This document shows, piece after piece, positions 61,004-64,000 of a stretch of DNA of 64,000 nucleotides. The DNA is taken from positions 1,072,001 through 1,136,000 of the forward strand of contig NZ_CP156082.1 in the NCBI RefSeq assembly GCF_039830145.1. The letters are read 5' to 3'. Source of the stretch: Croceibacterium sp. TMG7-5b_MA50 (GTDB taxonomy: Bacteria; Pseudomonadota; Alphaproteobacteria; Sphingomonadales; Sphingomonadaceae). Under the pieces are notes generated by a model that had not been told where the DNA came from, did not search any database, and worked only from the letters and a program-made list of their open reading frames with translations. Made by a program: the position numbers and the translations under genes. Position 1 is the stretch's first letter. Every line of letters begins with the position of its first letter.

Positions 61004-61976
61004 TTTCCACGCGCCGCACCGGAACCGGCGCGTTACACAGATCCACTCCGCCCGCTGGTTGGAGATAGAAGCTGTCGCGCCGATTGGCCTTCACCGCCAG
61101 GTAGGCGGCGAAGCTGGCACCATCGGTGGCGAGATATTCGAACCGTGGCTGAGCGTCCGCTGGTAGGCTGTCGCCCAGTCGAATGGAGAGGATCGGGGTA
61201 TGCTCCGCCTCCGTGGCGTAGACGCCCGCCTCTCCGGTGCCGCGCGACAGCGTAGCGAGGTGCTCAATTCCTTCGACGACCCGGCCGACTACCGCGATGT
61301 TGCGGTCAAGCTGGCGGGGCGCATGGCCGATCACCGCATATAGCTCGGCACCGGTGCCCGTGTCGGGCGACATATCGCGCGCCACGCCCACTGCGCCATA
61401 GCAATGAACCGGCCACGCCGTCCCGCCACCCTCGCTATCCAGCGCCAGCGGCCAGCCGGCGACATGGGCGCCGATGGCGTAGGAATCTATCCACCTGCTC
61501 ACGGTGATCGGCTCTCGCCGATCCGGCCCGGTCAGCACGTAATCGCGCCCATCCTCCGGCCCACGTTCGACCGGGGTGATATAGGCGCTTTCGGGAACCG
61601 CCATGATGTCCGGCGGCAACGGCTTGGCGGAGGTGGCCGGGTCCTCACCCTCCCCCGCACCCCATTGCGCCACCCAATTGTCGACAACGCGATAAACGCT
61701 GGTGCCGTCCCACCAACCGGCCTGTGCCAGGGTGCGGATATTGCCGATCCAGCCCTGGCTGAAGGGCGGCGGCAATAGCTGTATGACCACCTGCCGCGTC
61801 CGGCCTGCAGCGTCGGGTGCCAGTTCCATCACCAGCAGATCGGCCGGTGGGATGGTACGCCATTCCGCCGCCGGCGCAGCCGCGATCACCGATGTAGGCG
61901 TGGGTGGCACGCTGTCCTGCGCCAGCGCGGCGGCAGGCAGAACGAGGGAGATGGCGGCAAGAGAGAGAAAACGCAT
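60999..61976 (-). CDS. cyclophilin-type peptidylprolyl isomerase, secreted
   Basis: A 325-residue periplasmic cyclophilin-related protein. Signal peptide to about ALAQD; then VIQLLPPPFSQGWIGNIRTLAQAGWWDGTSVYRVVDNWVAQWG, the usual strand and helix order of cyclophilin with insertions, and IGHAPRQLDRNIAVVGRVVEG late in the domain. A typical sphingomonad long version. Catalytic arginine position is occupied by YRVVDN. It is followed by the MerC gene on the same strand. Confidence 0.87.
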   Translation of the reverse strand: MRFLSLAAISLVLPAAALAQDSVPPTPTSVIAAAPAAEWRTIPPADLLVMELAPDAAGRTRQVVIQLLPPPFSQGWIGNIRTLAQAGWWDGTSVYRVVDNWVAQWGAGEGEDPATSAKPLPPDIMAVPESAYITPVERGPEDGRDYVLTGPDRREPITVSRWIDSYAIGAHVAGWPLALDSEGGGTAWPVHCYGAVGVARDMSPDTGTGAELYAVIGHAPRQLDRNIAVVGRVVEGIEHLATLSRGTGEAGVYATEAEHTPILSIRLGDSLPADAQPRFEYLATDGASFAAYLAVKANRRDSFYLQPAGGVDLCNAPVPVRRVEM

Positions 61977-62016
61977 GCGACCATCCTGCCAACCCGTGCG
62001 ATCGGCGCAAGCGCGA

Positions 62017-62421
62017 TCAGCCTGCCGCATCCTCCAGCGCATGCATGTCACCGTCGGACAGGCCGAAATGATGCCCGACCTCGTGCACCAGCACATGCGC
62101 GACCAGATGCTCCAAGGTGACGTCGCCGCGTTCTACCCACTCGTCCAGGATCGCACGGCGGAACAGCCGGATGCGGTCCGGCATCGTGCCCGAATGATCG
62201 ATACTCTTGGCGCCGACCGGCAGCCCTTCATACAGCCCCGTCAGTTCGAAGGGGTCCTCGATCCCCAATTCCGCCAGGGTCTCCTCGTCGGCGAAATCCT
62301 CCACCACCAGCCGCACGCCCGCCAGGTGGCTGGCGAACGGCTCTCCGATCCGGCCCAGCGCATCGCGAGCCATGTTTTCGATGTCGGAAAGATCGGGCGA
62401 CAGGTCGAAAATGCGTGACAT
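62017..62421 (-). CDS. zincin-type metallopeptidase (DUF1025 family)
   Basis: A 134-residue protein with LVHEVGHHFGLSD, the HExxH motif at His113-Glu114-His117 with a following HHFG, the pattern of the small zincin-like family PF06262. It lacks an export signal, so it is cytoplasmic. Its substrate is not known. It is upstream of the isomerase gene by 40 bases. Confidence 0.92.
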   Translation of the reverse strand: MSRIFDLSPDLSDIENMARDALGRIGEPFASHLAGVRLVVEDFADEETLAELGIEDPFELTGLYEGLPVGAKSIDHSGTMPDRIRLFRRAILDEWVERGDVTLEHLVAHVLVHEVGHHFGLSDGDMHALEDAAG

Positions 62422-62520
62422 GATGGCTTGAGCGTACTGTCCCTGTCGATGGTGACAAGTACAACCCTTGCCATGCGTCGCCCCGCTCGCTAGGGGCCGC
62501 GCTCTTGCCAGCAGGCATGC

Positions 62521-62611
62521 GGAGCGGTGGCCGAGTGGTCGAAGGCGCACGCCTGGAAAGTGTGTATACGTCAAAAGCGTATCGTGGGTTCGAATCCCAC
62601 CCGCTCCGCCA
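62521..62611 (+). tRNA. tRNA-Ser (GGA)
   Basis: A class II tRNA on the plus strand: acceptor GGAGCGG pairs with CCGCTCC, anticodon stem and loop GCGCACGCCTGGAAAGTGTG with anticodon GGA, long variable arm TATACGTC-AAAAGCGTAT, T-arm GTGGGTTCGAATCCCAC, encoded CCA. It reads UCC and UCU. Confidence 0.96.
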
Positions 62612-62679
62612 AATACCGGTTCCGACAAGGGACCGCGTCACGCCTGCAGGGAAATGGCCCAACCCTGCCGATCGACGCC

Positions 62680-63495
62680 TCAGAACAGCTCGTCCAGCAA
62701 CAGGTGGAACCGTAGCTTTCGTCGGTCCGGCTCGATCGCATATTCGGTGAACAGCCGATCCTGAAGGTCGGCGCCAAACTCGCCGAGACAGTTCCAGAGT
62801 ACCGCGAGATCCTGGTAGCGGTCGCCAATTCCGGCGCGACCCACATCGATGCAGCCGACGACCTCGCCAGCGACCATCAGCAGATTGTCGAGCGAGAAGT
62901 CTCCATGGGTGACCACCGGATCAGGCGCGAGCGGCAGCAGGCTTTGCAGCGCATCCCACACCTGCCCCGCGGTCCACCCTTCCTGCTCCTCGTCAAAGTC
63001 GCTCTCATCGACCAGTCCAGCCTTGATGCGCTCCTTCGCCAGCAACAGCCTGTAGGCGTGATCGCTGCTGAAGGGGCACGCGGCAACCGGGACCGCGTGC
63101 AGCCGCCGCAGGAAAACCGCCAACGCATCGACAATGGCGGGCCGATCGTTAGGACAGGCGACAAGGCGTTGGTAAGCGGTTTCTCCCGGTAGCGCCGTGC
63201 TCAGCAACCACGCCGTATCCGTCGTCATGACGAAGCGCACAACCGCAGGCGCGGGGACGCGGCCCGCCATCCAGCGCAGCCTCGCCGCCTCCGCCATCAG
63301 ATCGTCGGCAAGTATCCCCTCGCCTTGCTTGAGAAACAGATCGGGCGCGTCTGACCGGCCATGCAGCTGGTAGACGGCAGCGCCGGCCTTCCCGACGAGG
63401 TTCCTGGACCATCGGTAGCCGGACAGCGCGGCTGACATGCAGGCCGGCACCTCCATTGCCGCGCAGGCTTCCTCCCGTTCCGCCTCCTTGCGCAT
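62680..63495 (-). CDS. APH(3')-I-like aminoglycoside O-phosphotransferase
   Basis: A 271-residue kinase, the same length as APH(3')-Ia as I remember it. It shares long stretches with that enzyme: VDALAVFLRRLHAVPV, VTHGDFSLDNLL, GCIDVGR-GI-DRYQDLAVLWNCLGEF and the final FHLLLDELF. The catalytic Asp199 and metal ligands Asn204 and Asp217 are intact. It should phosphorylate the 3'-hydroxyl of kanamycin-type drugs. No insertion sequence is seen; base content is like the neighbours, so it looks resident. Start set at MRKEAE. Confidence 0.9.
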   Translation of the reverse strand: MRKEAEREEACAAMEVPACMSAALSGYRWSRNLVGKAGAAVYQLHGRSDAPDLFLKQGEGILADDLMAEAARLRWMAGRVPAPAVVRFVMTTDTAWLLSTALPGETAYQRLVACPNDRPAIVDALAVFLRRLHAVPVAACPFSSDHAYRLLLAKERIKAGLVDESDFDEEQEGWTAGQVWDALQSLLPLAPDPVVTHGDFSLDNLLMVAGEVVGCIDVGRAGIGDRYQDLAVLWNCLGEFGADLQDRLFTEYAIEPDRRKLRFHLLLDELF

Positions 63496-63613
63496 GATTG
63501 CTCCCCAATCAGTCCTGTGGCCTTGGCCTCCTGTGATCCGAAATGGCTTGCCAACGGTCAAGGATCGGCGAGACAGGCCGGACGGAAGATGTCCGATAAT
63601 GGGGAGCGACAAA

Positions 63614-64000
63614 GTGACGCGGATCGCGATCGTGGGGGCAGGCGCGATCGGCGCCACGGTGGGGGCATGGCTGACCACCAACAGCCAGTTGGAAGTGACC
63701 TTCTGTGTGCGAAGCCACTTCGACCGCCTGCATGTCGAAACACCCTCTCGCGTGATCGACACCGTACCCGGGCTGTTAAGCGAAGTGGCGCAGGCAGCCC
63801 CGGTCGACTGGGTCATCGTCGCGACCAAGACCTACGATGCCGCGGGCGCCGCCACCTGGATCGACGCACTGACAGGCCCGGCCACGCGGCTGGCGATCCT
63901 GCAGAACGGGGTGGAGCACCTGACGCGCTTCACGACGCCCGGCCGTGACCGGCAGGTGCCGGCGATCGTGGACATCCCGGCGGAACGGCAAGCTCTCGGC
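63614..64000 (+). CDS. ketopantoate reductase family protein, N-terminal part
   Basis: The first 129 codons, cut off by the window end. The Rossmann motif is IAIVGAGAIGATVGAWL, as in 2-dehydropantoate 2-reductase and relatives; KTYD and ILQNGVEHL are typical of the family. The GTG start follows GGGGAG after seven bases. True substrate cannot be told from this part, since many PanE-like proteins act elsewhere. Divergent from the phosphotransferase gene. Confidence 0.83.
   Translation, partial: MTRIAIVGAGAIGATVGAWLTTNSQLEVTFCVRSHFDRLHVETPSRVIDTVPGLLSEVAQAAPVDWVIVATKTYDAAGAATWIDALTGPATRLAILQNGVEHLTRFTTPGRDRQVPAIVDIPAERQALG

Overview
The window is about 66% GC and densely packed. It looks like chromosome from a Sphingomonadales alphaproteobacterium (Sphingomonadaceae or Erythrobacteraceae). 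Supporting signs are a TonB-dependent receptor of the Xanthomonas/Caulobacter type, Aat followed by DUF2155 and an NDUFA12-like complex I protein, a PHA-granule-region protein, a small HTH protein with the 'DGWT..RQ..F' motif, and tRNA-Trp/secE/nusG. No phage, transposase, CRISPR array or rRNA is visible. No gene-free stretch exceeds 300 bases; the longest are 57355-57651 and 26514-26801. Family names rest on recognition of motifs and overall sequence; no database search was run.

Layout. 1-12.2 kb is mostly minus strand: DUF4403 lipoprotein and prolyl oligopeptidase, then lepA > bamD > recN > 2OG-Fe(II)-oxygenase-like > lipoprotein > ligA, in which the last four genes are coupled by start/stop contacts, and a small HTH gene. 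12.4-16.9 kb holds an M48 peptidase, a SugE/Gdx exporter with a structured leader, secA, and a small secreted protein just upstream of secA. 16.9-29.7 kb is a sugar-acquisition locus: a Tat-exported GH2 glycosidase, a DUF1593 nucleoside-hydrolase-like protein, a ribose-type ABC importer (DUF2291 lipoprotein, ATPase, permease, DeoR regulator, binding protein, every junction overlapping by 4 bases) and a divergent TonB-dependent receptor. Together they could cut a glycoside, carry it across the outer membrane and import the sugar. No catabolic kinase or isomerase is present, so the substrate is unknown.

29.7-43.9 kb: argJ with an IMPase-family phosphatase, a siderophore-interacting flavoprotein, an M20 peptidase, tRNA-Trp with an unannotated-size 50-aa gene, secE, nusG, aat overlapping DUF2155, NDUFA12, DUF192, recX, a fatty-acyl-AMP ligase, VOC and MAPEG proteins, a TelA-XpaC-PHA-protein operon and tRNA-Thr. 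44-49.7 kb: gpmA-purE-purK-folA-ribF-TSUP, nearly all abutting or overlapping, then a tiny membrane ORF and msrA. 49.7-57.4 kb: a Zur-like regulator, dxs, a J-domain protein, pdxH, a PhzF protein, infC with a probable ATA start, pdeM and hemF. 57.6-64 kb: rsh (ppGpp) coupled to an NYN-domain protein, a MerC protein, a peptidylprolyl isomerase, a zinc peptidase, tRNA-Ser, an APH(3')-I-like phosphotransferase and the start of a ketopantoate-reductase-like gene.

Most of this is core metabolism. The places most likely to hold undescribed biology are the GH2/DUF1593/ABC/TonB locus, the secreted peptide upstream of secA, the recN-ligA insert, the 50-aa gene beside secE, the infC start, and the leader of the SugE gene.
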